Below are positions 7,353 through 16,091 of a DNA stretch of 64,000 bases, piece after piece. Both the position numbers and the translations under genes were made by a program. Each line of letters starts with the position of its first letter. Position 1 is the stretch's first letter. Location of the stretch: contig NZ_JAVHXT010000003.1 of the NCBI RefSeq assembly GCF_031119335.1, positions 1 through 64,000 of the forward strand, given 5' to 3'. Below the pieces are notes generated by a model, which made no database searches, had not been told where the DNA came from, and was given only the letters and a program-made list of their open reading frames with translations. The stretch comes from Pedobacter sp. (GTDB lineage Bacteria > Bacteroidota > Bacteroidia > Sphingobacteriales > Sphingobacteriaceae).

Positions 7353-9245
7353 CTACAAATAATACTTCTTCCCATCGGTTTTGATTTTTCCAGCGTCAAG
7401 AAGCTCTCGAATTCTATCTATTTTATCGTTATCTGTACCTGTTTGTATGCTTTTCACTAAATCATCTAAATCAAAATGGCCACTTTGCAACACCATGCTA
7501 ATTTCAAAATCGATTTTATCGGTATACTCCGCTAATTCTTCTTGTTTCTTCTCTGCTAAGCAAACATCGCAAACGCCACATTTATCAGCTTTGCTTTCTC
7601 CAAAATAAGTTAACAATTGAATACTTCTACAAATTTCATTCGCAGCGTAAGCCAATACAGCTTCTATCTGAGTGCTTTGAATTTGCTTTCTAAGTTCTAT
7701 AAACTTAGCATCTACATCCAAATGCAACATATCCAATCGGGCTGTGATAAATTGCAATTGTGGTTGGTCTGTTTGAGGCAAATAAGAAATGACGTTATAC
7801 TCTTGTAGCTTCTTCAAATAAGCAATTACATCGTTGTAGGAAACCTTTAATCTGTTAGACAAATCACTTTCTTTGATTTTTACGTAACCATCAAAAGCAC
7901 CGCCATAAGAACGCTGAATAGTCTTGATAATCGGGTCGAAAGCGGCATTTTCGATTTGGAAACGGTAAACGTCTTCGTGGCCAACGGCAAACATCAGTCT
8001 CGAAGAAATAAAGATATTTTCAGACAGTGTGAGGTAGCCATCACGCTCTAAAAACTTCAGCGCAGCCATGGTTTTAATCACACCAATATTAAAGCGTTTG
8101 CAAAAATCAGCCAAATCAAATTCGAAGCTTAAGCCTTGTCCAGCGCCATAAGCCAATTGGTAGTAGTTACCTAAATAATGGTAAACTTTTTTAATTTCAT
8201 CAACCGATGGAAAGCTGTCGGTATATTTAGCTTCTAATACTTTTTGGTCGCCTTTATTGGTCAGCAAAACCCCAAATGCTCGTTTTTCATCACGTCCTGC
8301 CCTGCCCGCTTCTTGATAGTAAGCCTCCAAACTTTCAGGCAAATCTAAATGTACCACAAAACGAACGTCAGGCTTGTCAATTCCCATTCCGAAAGCGTTG
8401 GTTGCAACCATCACTCGGGTTTTATCTTTCTTCCAATCTTCCTGCTTTTGGAAACGAACATCCTTTTCTAAACCTGCGTGGTAAAAATCTGCTGAGATTT
8501 GGTTCCGTTGTAAAAACATGGCTATTTCGGCAGTTTCTCGTCTATTACGAACATAAACCAAACCACAACCTTTTACATTTTTACATATATCAATTAGCTT
8601 TTTATGCTTATCATCGAGATTAAAAACTACATAACTGAGATTTTTTCTAGAGAAACTTTTCACAAAAACCTGCGCATCTTTCAGCTCCAGTTTTTCTATG
8701 ATATCTGTCCTCACTTCGGGCGTAGCTGTTGCCGTTAATGCTAAAACTGGAACATCAGGAAGAATTTCTCTCAGTTCCTTCACTTTCAAATAAGGTGGAC
8801 GGAAATCATATCCCCATTGGGAAATACAGTGTGCTTCATCTATGGCAATCAAGTTCACATTCATGTAAGAAATACGCACACGAACCAGTTCTGAAAGCAA
8901 TCTTTCTGGAGAGAGATAAAGAAACTTGATTTTACCGTAGATGCAATTATCCAGCAGAATATCTATTTCTCGCTTGCCCATTCCGGCGTAAATTGCAATG
9001 GCTTCAATTCCCTTAGCTTTTAGGTTTTCTACTTGGTCTTTCATCAGTGCTACCAAAGGCGAAACCACAATGCAAATACCTTCTTTCATGATGGCTGGAA
9101 CCTGAAAACAAACAGATTTCCCTCCGCCAGTTGGCAAAAGTGCTAAAGTATCTTCGCCTTTAATTACCGATTGAATAATCTCTTCCTGCAACGGACGAAA
9201 GACATCAAATCCCCAATATTTCTTTAAAACTTCTGTTGCAGTCAT
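7353..9245 (-). CDS. recQ: RecQ-family ATP-dependent DNA helicase
   Basis: 630 aa. SF2 motifs in order: FRPLQEEII (motif 0), Walker A LLPTGGGKS (36-44), DEAH (136-139) in AIDEAHCISQWGYDFRP, TATATP (III), ATNAFGMGID (V) and QEAGRAGRD (VI). Then come a RecQ zinc-binding domain with CGVCDVC and a winged helix. No clear HRDC domain follows, so it is a short form. RecQ unwinds 3'-tailed duplexes in recombinational repair. The start chosen is the ATG before TATEVLKKYWGF; a longer GTG reading (to 9302) would begin inside the repeat at 9298 and adds non-conserved residues. Confidence 0.95.
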   Translation of the reverse strand: MTATEVLKKYWGFDVFRPLQEEIIQSVIKGEDTLALLPTGGGKSVCFQVPAIMKEGICIVVSPLVALMKDQVENLKAKGIEAIAIYAGMGKREIDILLDNCIYGKIKFLYLSPERLLSELVRVRISYMNVNLIAIDEAHCISQWGYDFRPPYLKVKELREILPDVPVLALTATATPEVRTDIIEKLELKDAQVFVKSFSRKNLSYVVFNLDDKHKKLIDICKNVKGCGLVYVRNRRETAEIAMFLQRNQISADFYHAGLEKDVRFQKQEDWKKDKTRVMVATNAFGMGIDKPDVRFVVHLDLPESLEAYYQEAGRAGRDEKRAFGVLLTNKGDQKVLEAKYTDSFPSVDEIKKVYHYLGNYYQLAYGAGQGLSFEFDLADFCKRFNIGVIKTMAALKFLERDGYLTLSENIFISSRLMFAVGHEDVYRFQIENAAFDPIIKTIQRSYGGAFDGYVKIKESDLSNRLKVSYNDVIAYLKKLQEYNVISYLPQTDQPQLQFITARLDMLHLDVDAKFIELRKQIQSTQIEAVLAYAANEICRSIQLLTYFGESKADKCGVCDVCLAEKKQEELAEYTDKIDFEISMVLQSGHFDLDDLVKSIQTGTDNDKIDRIRELLDAGKIKTDGKKYYL

Positions 9246-9297
9246 ATAAAAGCTATGGTCAAAACTATGAAACGATGGCGGTTTTTCAAAAGGTTTA

Positions 9298-9411
9298 GCC
9301 ACAGATGCACAGATTTTGTTTTAGGCTAACTCAAAAAGGTTTAGAATGTTTGTAAAGGCTTTGATGCCAGTTATATCAGTTTTTTGAAAAAGACATCTGT
9401 GCATCTGTGGC
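9298..9411. repeat. inverted repeat, CACAGATGCACAGAT family (copy 1)
   Basis: Perfect 17-bp terminal inverted repeats (GCCACAGATGCACAGAT at 9298-9314 and its complement at 9395-9411) around an 80-bp interior. It fills most of the gap between divergent recQ and the amidohydrolase gene. Copies at 33421 and 44383 share the same arms. Confidence 0.85.
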
Positions 9412-9458
9412 AAGAAATAGCTAAATTGCAACCTTTAGTTGTTAAGATAAAATTAAGA

Positions 9459-12400
9459 ATGAAGAAGTACGTATTTGCCTCAGCACTGTTATTTACCTTA
9501 AGTTCCGTTAACGCACAAGAGAAAAAAGAAGCTCCAAAATGGGATGTCGAAAAGTTCAAAGGTCCTACCAAAAACTTCAGCATTACCACTAACGAAGGTA
9601 CTTGGATGAACCTAGATGTTAGTCCAGATGGGAAGGAAATTGTTTTCGATATGTTGGGCGATATTTATGTAATGCCAATTACTGGCGGAACTGCGAAATT
9701 GCTAAGCGGTGGTATTTCTTACGAAGTTCAACCTCGTTTTAGCCCTAATGGAAAATACATTTCGTTTACGAGTGATAGAAGCGGCGCCGATAATATTTGG
9801 ATAATGGATAGACAAGGCGGCAACAAAAAGCAAATTACGAAGGAAACTTTTAGATTGCTAAACAATGCTACTTGGATGCCAAATAGTGATTATTTAATTG
9901 CCAGAAAGCACTTTACAGGTTCTCGTTCTTTAGGTGCTGGCGAAATGTGGATGTACAGCATTTACGGTGGCGATGGAGTGCAATTGACCAAACGCAAGAA
10001 CGACCAACAAGACGCAGGCGAACCAAATGTATCGCCCGATGGCAAATTCCTTTATTTCAGTGAGGATGTTTCTCCAGGTCCTTTTTTTCAATATAGCAAA
10101 GACCCAAATGGCTTGATTTACGCCATCCGACAGTTAGATTTAACTAGCGGAAAATTGACGAATTTCATTGCTCAATCTGGTGGTTCTGTTCGTCCTCAGG
10201 TATCTCCTGATGGAAATTTTATTGCTTACGTAAAAAGGGTTAGATTGAAATCGGCACTTTATGTGCAAAACTTAAAAACTGGCGAAGAATATCCATTATA
10301 TGATGATTTAACGAAAGACCAACAAGAAACTTGGGCTATTTTTGGTGTTTATCCCAACTTTGCCTGGACACCAGATAGTAAGAAAATCGTTTTTTATGCC
10401 AAAGGAAAAATCAAACAAATTGAACTTAATAATTTATATGTAAGTGACATTCCTTTTGAAGTAACTAGCAACCAAACGGTTCAAGAGGCTTTACATTTCG
10501 ACCAACAAGTTTATGCTTCGGAGTTTACGGCAAAAATGCTTAGGCAATTGGTAACATCGCCCGATGGCAAAATGGTAGTTTTTAATGCTGCTGGATATTT
10601 GTACAAAAAAGAAATGCCAAGTGGCACGCCAGAAAGGTTAACCAACGGTTTGGATTTCGAGTTTGAGCCTAAATTTAGTCCAGATGGGAAGTTTGTTATT
10701 TACACCACCTGGAGCGACGAATTTAAAGGAGCCATTAAACGTACTGATTTAAAAACAGGCAAAACCATCAGCCTTACCGACGAAAAAGGTTATTACTACT
10801 CTCCTAGCTTTTCTACCAAAGGCGATAAAATTGTTTTCAGAAAAGGTAGCGGTAACGAAACGCTTGGTTTAACTTACGGAAAAAACACAGGCATTTTTGT
10901 GATGCCTGCAAATGGCGGTTCAAAAACATTGTTATTAGACAACGGTATCAGACCACAATTTAATAGTGATGATACACGTATTTTCTATCAAGGTTACGAC
11001 AGCGGCAAAAAGGCTTTCAAAAGTGTTGATTTAAATGGTGGCAACGAACGCACACACTACACTTCACAATATGCAACGCAGTTTGCTCCTAGTCCGGATG
11101 GTAAGTGGATGGCATTTACTGAGCTTTTTAATGCTTACATTACTCCAATGGTAACCGCAGGAACAGCTTTAGATTTATCTGCAGGTAACAAAGCTATCCC
11201 TTTAACAAAAGTAACTAAAGATGCAGGAACTTACTTGCATTGGAGTGCCGACAGTAAGAAATTGCTATGGACTTTAGGAGAGAAATACTACAACAGAGAA
11301 ATTAAAAATACTTTCACTTTTGTTGAAGGTGCGCCACAAGTGTTACCAGAGCCTGATACAGCTGGCGTTTCTATCGGTCTGAGATTAAAAGCCGATGCAC
11401 CAAGTGGACTGATTGCTTTGAAAGGTGCTAGAATTATCACGATGAAGGGCGAGCAAGTAATTGAAGAAGGCACAATTCTGGTAGAAAACAACAAAATCAA
11501 AGCGATTGGAAAAGTGGATGAAGTTCCAATTCCGGCAGATATAAAAGTGGTTGATGTTACCGGAAAGACCATTATGCCCGGTATGGTAGATGTGCATGCA
11601 CATTTGAGAACCAGCCCAGATGGCATTAGTCCTCAGCAAGATTGGTCTTATATGGCAAATTTGAGCTTCGGTGTAACTACAGCTCACGACCCATCGAGTA
11701 ATACAGAGATGGTATTTAGCCAAAGCGAAATGCTAAAAGCTGGCAGAATGGTTGGTCCGCGTTTATATTCTACAGGTTCTATTTTATACGGTGCCGATGG
11801 CGATTTCAAGGTAACCATTAATAGTTTAGATGATGCACTTTCTCATTTGCGTAGGTTAAAAGCCGTTGGTGCTTTTTCGGTAAAATCTTACAACCAACCA
11901 CGAAGGGACCAACGCCAGCAAGTTTTAGAAGCTGCCCGTCAGTTGAAAATGGAAGTGGTTCCAGAAGGTGGCTCTACGTTCTTCCATAACATGACTATGG
12001 TAGCTGATGGACATACTGGTATTGAACATAGCATTCCAGTTGCACCAGCTTATAAAGATGTAGTGAGTTTTTGGAACAATACCAAAGTTGCTTACACCCC
12101 TACGTTAATTGTTGCTTATGGTGGTCAGTGGGGCGAAAATTATTGGTACGATAGAACCAACGTTTGGGAAAATGAACGTTTGTTGAATTTTACGCCAAGA
12201 GCAATTATAGATTCAAGAGCAAGACGTAGAACGACTTCTGAGTACGGAGATTACGGACATATTGAGGTAGCAAAAGCAACTAAAACCATCGCTGATGGTG
12301 GCACAAAAGTAAACTTAGGTGCTCACGGACAGATACAAGGCTTAGGTGCACATTGGGAGTTGTGGATGTTTGTGCAAGGTGGTATGTCGCCATTGCAAGC

Positions 12401-12710
12401 CATTAAAGCGGCAACTTTAAACGGAGCTGAATATTTGGGAATGGGCAAAGAATTAGGTTCTTTAGAAACTGGCAAACTAGCTGATTTAATCATCTTAGAA
12501 GACAATCCTTTAGAAGATATCAGAAACTCTGAAAAGATTAAATATGTGATGATTAACGGCCGAATTTATGACAGCATGACCATGAACGAAACCTACAGCA
12601 GAGAAAAAATGAGACCAAAATTGTGGTTCGAAATGGATAAAGGTGTAGCATTTTCGTTGCCTTACAAAATATCTGAAACTTGGACGTTTACGGTGCCGAA
12701 TTGTGATTAA
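9459..12710 (+). CDS. secreted TolB-like beta-propeller / amidohydrolase
   Basis: 1083 aa. Signal peptide MKKYVFASALLFTLSSVNAQ, then about 600 residues of TolB/PD40 propeller repeats (many SPDGK, SPNGKY and SADSKK blades), then an amidohydrolase domain from about 690. It has the metal-binding HxH (DVHAHLRTS), further histidines (GIEHSIP, GAHGQIQGLGAH) and the C-terminal GSLETGKLADLIIL strand typical of imidazolonepropionase/dipeptidase-like enzymes. Probably periplasmic; the substrate is unknown, perhaps a peptide or a cyclic amide. The start is set by the signal peptide; an upstream ATG at 9384 would prepend residues from the repeat. The stop codon overlaps a CCCCT repeat. Confidence 0.9.
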   Translation: MKKYVFASALLFTLSSVNAQEKKEAPKWDVEKFKGPTKNFSITTNEGTWMNLDVSPDGKEIVFDMLGDIYVMPITGGTAKLLSGGISYEVQPRFSPNGKYISFTSDRSGADNIWIMDRQGGNKKQITKETFRLLNNATWMPNSDYLIARKHFTGSRSLGAGEMWMYSIYGGDGVQLTKRKNDQQDAGEPNVSPDGKFLYFSEDVSPGPFFQYSKDPNGLIYAIRQLDLTSGKLTNFIAQSGGSVRPQVSPDGNFIAYVKRVRLKSALYVQNLKTGEEYPLYDDLTKDQQETWAIFGVYPNFAWTPDSKKIVFYAKGKIKQIELNNLYVSDIPFEVTSNQTVQEALHFDQQVYASEFTAKMLRQLVTSPDGKMVVFNAAGYLYKKEMPSGTPERLTNGLDFEFEPKFSPDGKFVIYTTWSDEFKGAIKRTDLKTGKTISLTDEKGYYYSPSFSTKGDKIVFRKGSGNETLGLTYGKNTGIFVMPANGGSKTLLLDNGIRPQFNSDDTRIFYQGYDSGKKAFKSVDLNGGNERTHYTSQYATQFAPSPDGKWMAFTELFNAYITPMVTAGTALDLSAGNKAIPLTKVTKDAGTYLHWSADSKKLLWTLGEKYYNREIKNTFTFVEGAPQVLPEPDTAGVSIGLRLKADAPSGLIALKGARIITMKGEQVIEEGTILVENNKIKAIGKVDEVPIPADIKVVDVTGKTIMPGMVDVHAHLRTSPDGISPQQDWSYMANLSFGVTTAHDPSSNTEMVFSQSEMLKAGRMVGPRLYSTGSILYGADGDFKVTINSLDDALSHLRRLKAVGAFSVKSYNQPRRDQRQQVLEAARQLKMEVVPEGGSTFFHNMTMVADGHTGIEHSIPVAPAYKDVVSFWNNTKVAYTPTLIVAYGGQWGENYWYDRTNVWENERLLNFTPRAIIDSRARRRTTSEYGDYGHIEVAKATKTIADGGTKVNLGAHGQIQGLGAHWELWMFVQGGMSPLQAIKAATLNGAEYLGMGKELGSLETGKLADLIILEDNPLEDIRNSEKIKYVMINGRIYDSMTMNETYSREKMRPKLWFEMDKGVAFSLPYKISETWTFTVPNCD

Positions 12711-12735
12711 ACCCCTAGCCCCTAAAGGGGAACTT
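12708..12735. repeat. CCCCT-type dispersed repeat at a stop codon
   Basis: TAAACCCCTAGCCCCTAAAG then GGGAACTT. Its first three bases are the stop codon of the amidohydrolase gene. The same arrangement occurs at purK (20031-20064). Confidence 0.75.
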
Positions 12736-12744
12736 ATATAACGC

Positions 12745-12821
12745 CGTCATTTCGACGAAGAATGAGGAGAAATCCAACGTATAGTATTTTAGCTAGATTT
12801 CTCTCTGCGTTCGAAATGACG
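12745..12821. repeat. imperfect inverted repeat, CGTCATTTCGA family
   Basis: Arms CGTCATTTCGACG...GAGAAATC and GATTTCTCTC...CGAAATGACG pair around a short AT-rich centre. A single arm of the same family is at 26567-26600. Confidence 0.7.
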
Positions 12822-12899
12822 TCTTTGTTAACGGTGGTACTAGAATGTTACAACACCAACAATCCAAACTCTCTACGAATATGAATTTTTAACCACCTA

Positions 12900-13256
12900 C
12901 TAAGCCAATAATACTTCAGCAGGAATACCTAGTTTTTGATGAAACAACTTGGCAATTCGTAACGTTAAGGGTTTCTTACCACTCAGCAAAGCAGACACGT
13001 AACCCTTACTACCAATTAAATCGACCAAATCTTTATTTAACAATCCTTTTTCTTCCATTTTTAACTTCACCACTTCTAACGGATTAGGAAATGGTATCGT
13101 GTAATGCAAATCTTCATATTGTTTAATAAGCAATAATGCAATTTGTAGCTTTTGCCCTTCCTTACTATCTGGATTTAACGATAAATCAAATTGTTCATCA
13201 ACCCAATTTAATAAATCATTATACTCTTTTTCCGTATTAATTATTCGCAAATCCAT
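12900..13256 (-). CDS. higA: HigA-type antitoxin, module 1
   Basis: 118 aa. The N-terminal half is the linker region of COG5499-type HigA proteins; the C-terminal half is an XRE-like helix-turn-helix (about 68-112, KGLLNKDLVDLIGSKGYVSALLSGKK). It would neutralise the HigB toxin encoded 3 bp upstream and repress the shared promoter through the HTH. Toxin-first gene order is standard for HigBA. The two palindromes upstream of higB (13575 and 13603) are the likely binding sites. A paralogous antitoxin of the same length is at 24613. Confidence 0.9.
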   Translation of the reverse strand: MDLRIINTEKEYNDLLNWVDEQFDLSLNPDSKEGQKLQIALLLIKQYEDLHYTIPFPNPLEVVKLKMEEKGLLNKDLVDLIGSKGYVSALLSGKKPLTLRIAKLFHQKLGIPAEVLLA

Positions 13257-13259
13257 TTT

Positions 13260-13568
13260 CTATAATTTAAATTTAATGGTAGCCACATCAATTTTATCGT
13301 ATTCTTTATGAGTGCCAAACCATTTTATTTGTATGGTTTTATAAAGAAAAACAACTCTTATTACTAGTCTATATTTGTTGCCTAAAATATTAATAACCAC
13401 TCTATCATCACCAACCAAACTAGCATTACCATAAACGCTTTTTAGCTCCTGAAAGTTATTGAAATCAGCATGTAAAAATTCATAATACCATTCAAAAAGC
13501 GCATTCTTAGCATTTGGGTATGCCTCTCCGTAAGCTAAAAGTGTTTTTCTATTAATGATATTAAACAT
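13260..13568 (-). CDS. higB: HigB-type mRNA interferase toxin, module 1
   Basis: 102 aa from the ATG at 13568 (MFNIINRKTLLAYGEAYP). It has the HigB/RelE core: NFQELKSVYGNAS, then GDDRVVINILGNKYRLVIRV, then KWFGTHKEYDKID, the conserved C-terminal His/Tyr/Asp block. The family cleaves mRNA on the ribosome. A longer reading adds 11 residues that overlap the operator, so it was not used. Forms an operon with higA, with a 3-bp gap. A promoter with -33 TTTG and -7 TATTTTTG lies at 13591-13622. Confidence 0.9.
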   Translation of the reverse strand: MFNIINRKTLLAYGEAYPNAKNALFEWYYEFLHADFNNFQELKSVYGNASLVGDDRVVINILGNKYRLVIRVVFLYKTIQIKWFGTHKEYDKIDVATIKFKL

Positions 13569-13574
13569 AGAAAG

Positions 13575-13591
13575 GTTCTCTATTAGAAAAC
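13575..13591. promoter_or_regulatory. operator palindrome, proximal, higBA-1
   Basis: GTTCTCTATTAGAAAAC, a near-perfect dyad of pattern GTTnTCTAnTAGAnAAC, 6 bp upstream of the higB ATG and next to the -7 box. The second copy starts 28 bp away. Confidence 0.75.
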
Positions 13592-13622
13592 AAAAATACA
13601 AAGTTCTCTAATAGAAAACAAA
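13591..13622 (-). promoter_or_regulatory. higBA-1 promoter (-33 and -7)
   Basis: On the minus strand TTTG (13619-13622), a 20-bp spacer, then TATTTTTG (13591-13598): both Bacteroidota promoter boxes at standard spacing. The distal operator occupies the spacer. Confidence 0.75.
13603..13619. promoter_or_regulatory. operator palindrome, distal, higBA-1
   Basis: GTTCTCTAATAGAAAAC, differing from the proximal site at one base and lying between the -33 and -7 boxes. Occupancy would block RNA polymerase. Confidence 0.75.
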
Positions 13623-13639
13623 CACTGATGTAATAATTG

Positions 13640-15904
13640 CTACAACACCAACAACCCGTACTCCCGTAAAGTATGAATTGGTTTTGAATACCAGAATAAT
13701 TCAAAATGTTCTATTGTATTCTCAAAATCAGCTTTGATTTCTTGAAAGGTTAAGGTTTTATCATTAGAGCAAGAGATTTTATCCAAGATAGCAACCAACC
13801 ACTCGCCTTCAGCTTTATTGGTTTGAATGCTAAAAGTTTCCCGTTTGTTGTGGAAATGCAAATTCATCATTTCCCAAGTGTTGCCTTTTTTAGACTTGGT
13901 AAACCTCTCAACAGTTGGCTTTCCGCCTAACCAAACAATCTTCGCAGTAGATTTAGTTCCATAAAATTCCCCTTCAGGGGTTAGGGGTTTTAAAGCAACA
14001 TCAATAAAATTCGGAGCAATAGTAGTCCTCGGTATTTTAAAATCGAACCAATCTTGTAGCTTATAATCGAAGCAGATGCCATGCATAAAATTGAACAGCG
14101 ACTTCTTTAATCCGTAGCTAAATTTATTATGGTCGATACCAGTTTTATCCCTGTAGTTAATATCGTTATTAGCGAAAGTTCCAATTTCTTCCGTTTCTTT
14201 TACCACGCCAAACTTTTCGGGATACAAACCAACCGGACTGTGCGCTGTCATTGCAAATTGGTGCCAAAAACCAGATTGTAACACCCCAGCCTCAAACAAT
14301 TGACGAACCATTTCCAGACTATCCACCGTTTCTTGTACTGTTTGTGTTGGATAACCATACATCAAATAAGCATGTACCATAATTCCAGCTTCTGTGAAAT
14401 TTCTGGTTACTTTAGCCACTTGTTCTACCGTAACACCTTTATCAATCAGTTTTAATAATCTATCGGAAGCTACTTCTAAACCACCAGAAACTGCAATACA
14501 GCCAGAAGCTTTTAGCAATAAACATAAATCTCTAGTAAAACTTTTTTCGAAACGGATGTTGGTCCACCAAGTAACGGTGATTTTCCTTCTGAGGATTTCC
14601 AGAGCAACTTCACGCATTAAAGCGGGCGGAGCAGCTTCATCTACAAAGTGAAAACCATTCTGACCAGTTTTCGATACCAATTCCTCTATCCTATCTACAA
14701 TCTGTTTGGCTGCTATAGGCTCGTAAACCTTGATATAATCTAAGGAAATATCGCAGAAAGTACACTTGCCCCAATAACAGCCATGCGCCATCGTTAACTT
14801 ATTCCAACGACCATCGCTCCACATTCTATGCATTGGGTTTACAATCTCGATAACCGAAATGTAGCTATCCAATGACAAATCAGAATAATCTGGTGTGCCT
14901 ACATCAGCTTGTTTGTAATCAGTTCTTAAAGCATCATTTCTGTAAGCAACTTCTCCATTTTCTAGTAAAAATGTTCTTTTGTATAAATTGAATTCACCGT
15001 CTTTGATAATGGCATTATACAAAAGTTCTATCGGCAATTCGCCATCATCTAAAGTGATATAATCGAAAAATTCGAAAACTCTTTTATCCGAAAGCGAACG
15101 TAATTCTGTATTTGGGAAACCACCACCCATCGATATTTTAATATGAGGATAGTTTTGCTTCACAAACTGCGCACAACGAAATGCTGCGTATAAATTCCCA
15201 GGAAAAGGAACAGAAATCAGAAATAATTTAGGCTGAATTGCTTCAATTCTTTCTTTAAGGATATTGATTAAAATACCATCAATATAAGTTGGCTGCTGAT
15301 TTAAGGCTCCGTACAATTCATCGAAAGAATTGGCACTTCTTCCCAATCGCTCTGCGTACCTGCTAAAACCAAAATTTGGGTCAATACATTCTACAATAAA
15401 ATCAGAAATATCTTCTAAATAAAGTGTAGCCAAATGCTTTGCCTTATCTTGAGTTCCCATAGCACCAAAAGCCCAATCTAATTCTTCTAATTGTGCAAAT
15501 CGAGAAGCCTCTGGTAAAAAATCTTCCTGACAAATTTGTAGAGCCAAAGTTGGATTTTTGCCTTGCAGGAAAGAAATAACTGCATCAATGGTTTTCAAAT
15601 ATTCTTCTTTTAAAGCTAGAATTCGTTGAATATTAAATGAAAACATTTCGTTTTTTAGCTCCGCCTGATGGAACAAATCTGTTAGTCCTTTTTTGGAAAA
15701 AAGCGCTAAAATTACTTCAATACCTAAGTCGGCTTGGATTGATGAAATGCCTTTTGCATTTAAAAAACCTTTGATATACGCAGTGGCCGGATACGGTGTA
15801 TTCAGTTGTGTAAATGGCGGTGTAATTACAAAAAGTTCGCTTTGCAAAGGAATTTTATTTTTTTTGCAAAAGTACACAAATCTACGTTTAGATATGAAAT
15901 ACAT
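13640..15904 (-). CDS. B12-binding-type radical SAM protein
   Basis: 754 aa. The N-terminal region (about 25-290, SELFVITPPFTQLNTPYPA and KISMGGGFPNTELR) looks like a cobalamin-binding-type domain, followed by a radical SAM core with HGCYWGKCTFCD. The cluster cysteines are C376, C381 and C384, spaced CX4CX2C rather than CX3CX2C. GFHFVDEAAPP and VSGGLEVASDRLLKLIDKGV are typical core strands. The C-terminal part (about 560-754) is specific to this subfamily. The reaction is unknown. Residues about 637-646 (LKPLTPEGEF) are encoded by a CCCCT repeat inside the gene. No methyltransferase or biosynthetic partner is adjacent. Confidence 0.85.
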   Translation of the reverse strand: MYFISKRRFVYFCKKNKIPLQSELFVITPPFTQLNTPYPATAYIKGFLNAKGISSIQADLGIEVILALFSKKGLTDLFHQAELKNEMFSFNIQRILALKEEYLKTIDAVISFLQGKNPTLALQICQEDFLPEASRFAQLEELDWAFGAMGTQDKAKHLATLYLEDISDFIVECIDPNFGFSRYAERLGRSANSFDELYGALNQQPTYIDGILINILKERIEAIQPKLFLISVPFPGNLYAAFRCAQFVKQNYPHIKISMGGGFPNTELRSLSDKRVFEFFDYITLDDGELPIELLYNAIIKDGEFNLYKRTFLLENGEVAYRNDALRTDYKQADVGTPDYSDLSLDSYISVIEIVNPMHRMWSDGRWNKLTMAHGCYWGKCTFCDISLDYIKVYEPIAAKQIVDRIEELVSKTGQNGFHFVDEAAPPALMREVALEILRRKITVTWWTNIRFEKSFTRDLCLLLKASGCIAVSGGLEVASDRLLKLIDKGVTVEQVAKVTRNFTEAGIMVHAYLMYGYPTQTVQETVDSLEMVRQLFEAGVLQSGFWHQFAMTAHSPVGLYPEKFGVVKETEEIGTFANNDINYRDKTGIDHNKFSYGLKKSLFNFMHGICFDYKLQDWFDFKIPRTTIAPNFIDVALKPLTPEGEFYGTKSTAKIVWLGGKPTVERFTKSKKGNTWEMMNLHFHNKRETFSIQTNKAEGEWLVAILDKISCSNDKTLTFQEIKADFENTIEHFELFWYSKPIHTLREYGLLVL
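13966..13991. repeat. CCCCT-type dispersed repeat inside radical SAM gene
   Basis: ATTCCCCTTCAGGGGTTAGG followed by GGTTTT, in frame within the coding region and encoding LKPLTPEGEF on the minus strand. Confidence 0.75.
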
Positions 15905-16091
15905 CTAAGTTGTAACGTTTGGCATTTTTAAATGATTGAATTACTATACAACTTTTTGATGTGCATTTTAAATGCTACACAAATTAGCTCAATACAACAT
16001 CCTAATTATCAACAGATATAACTAAAAATTACGTTTTTGAGGTTCTTTTGGCATAACAGTTGATATTTATGCGGTTTTAAAGATATATAAC

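Noticed and set aside
9246-9302. GTG-started N-terminal extension of RecQ
   Set aside because: The extra 19 residues begin in a dispersed repeat and are not part of the RecQ family N-terminus; the internal ATG fits better.
9384-9458. Upstream ATG for the propeller/amidohydrolase
   Set aside because: It would bury the signal peptide behind 25 repeat-derived residues.
11288-11723. Antisense open frames within the amidohydrolase gene
   Set aside because: Shadows of the real coding frame; no promoter or recognisable domain.
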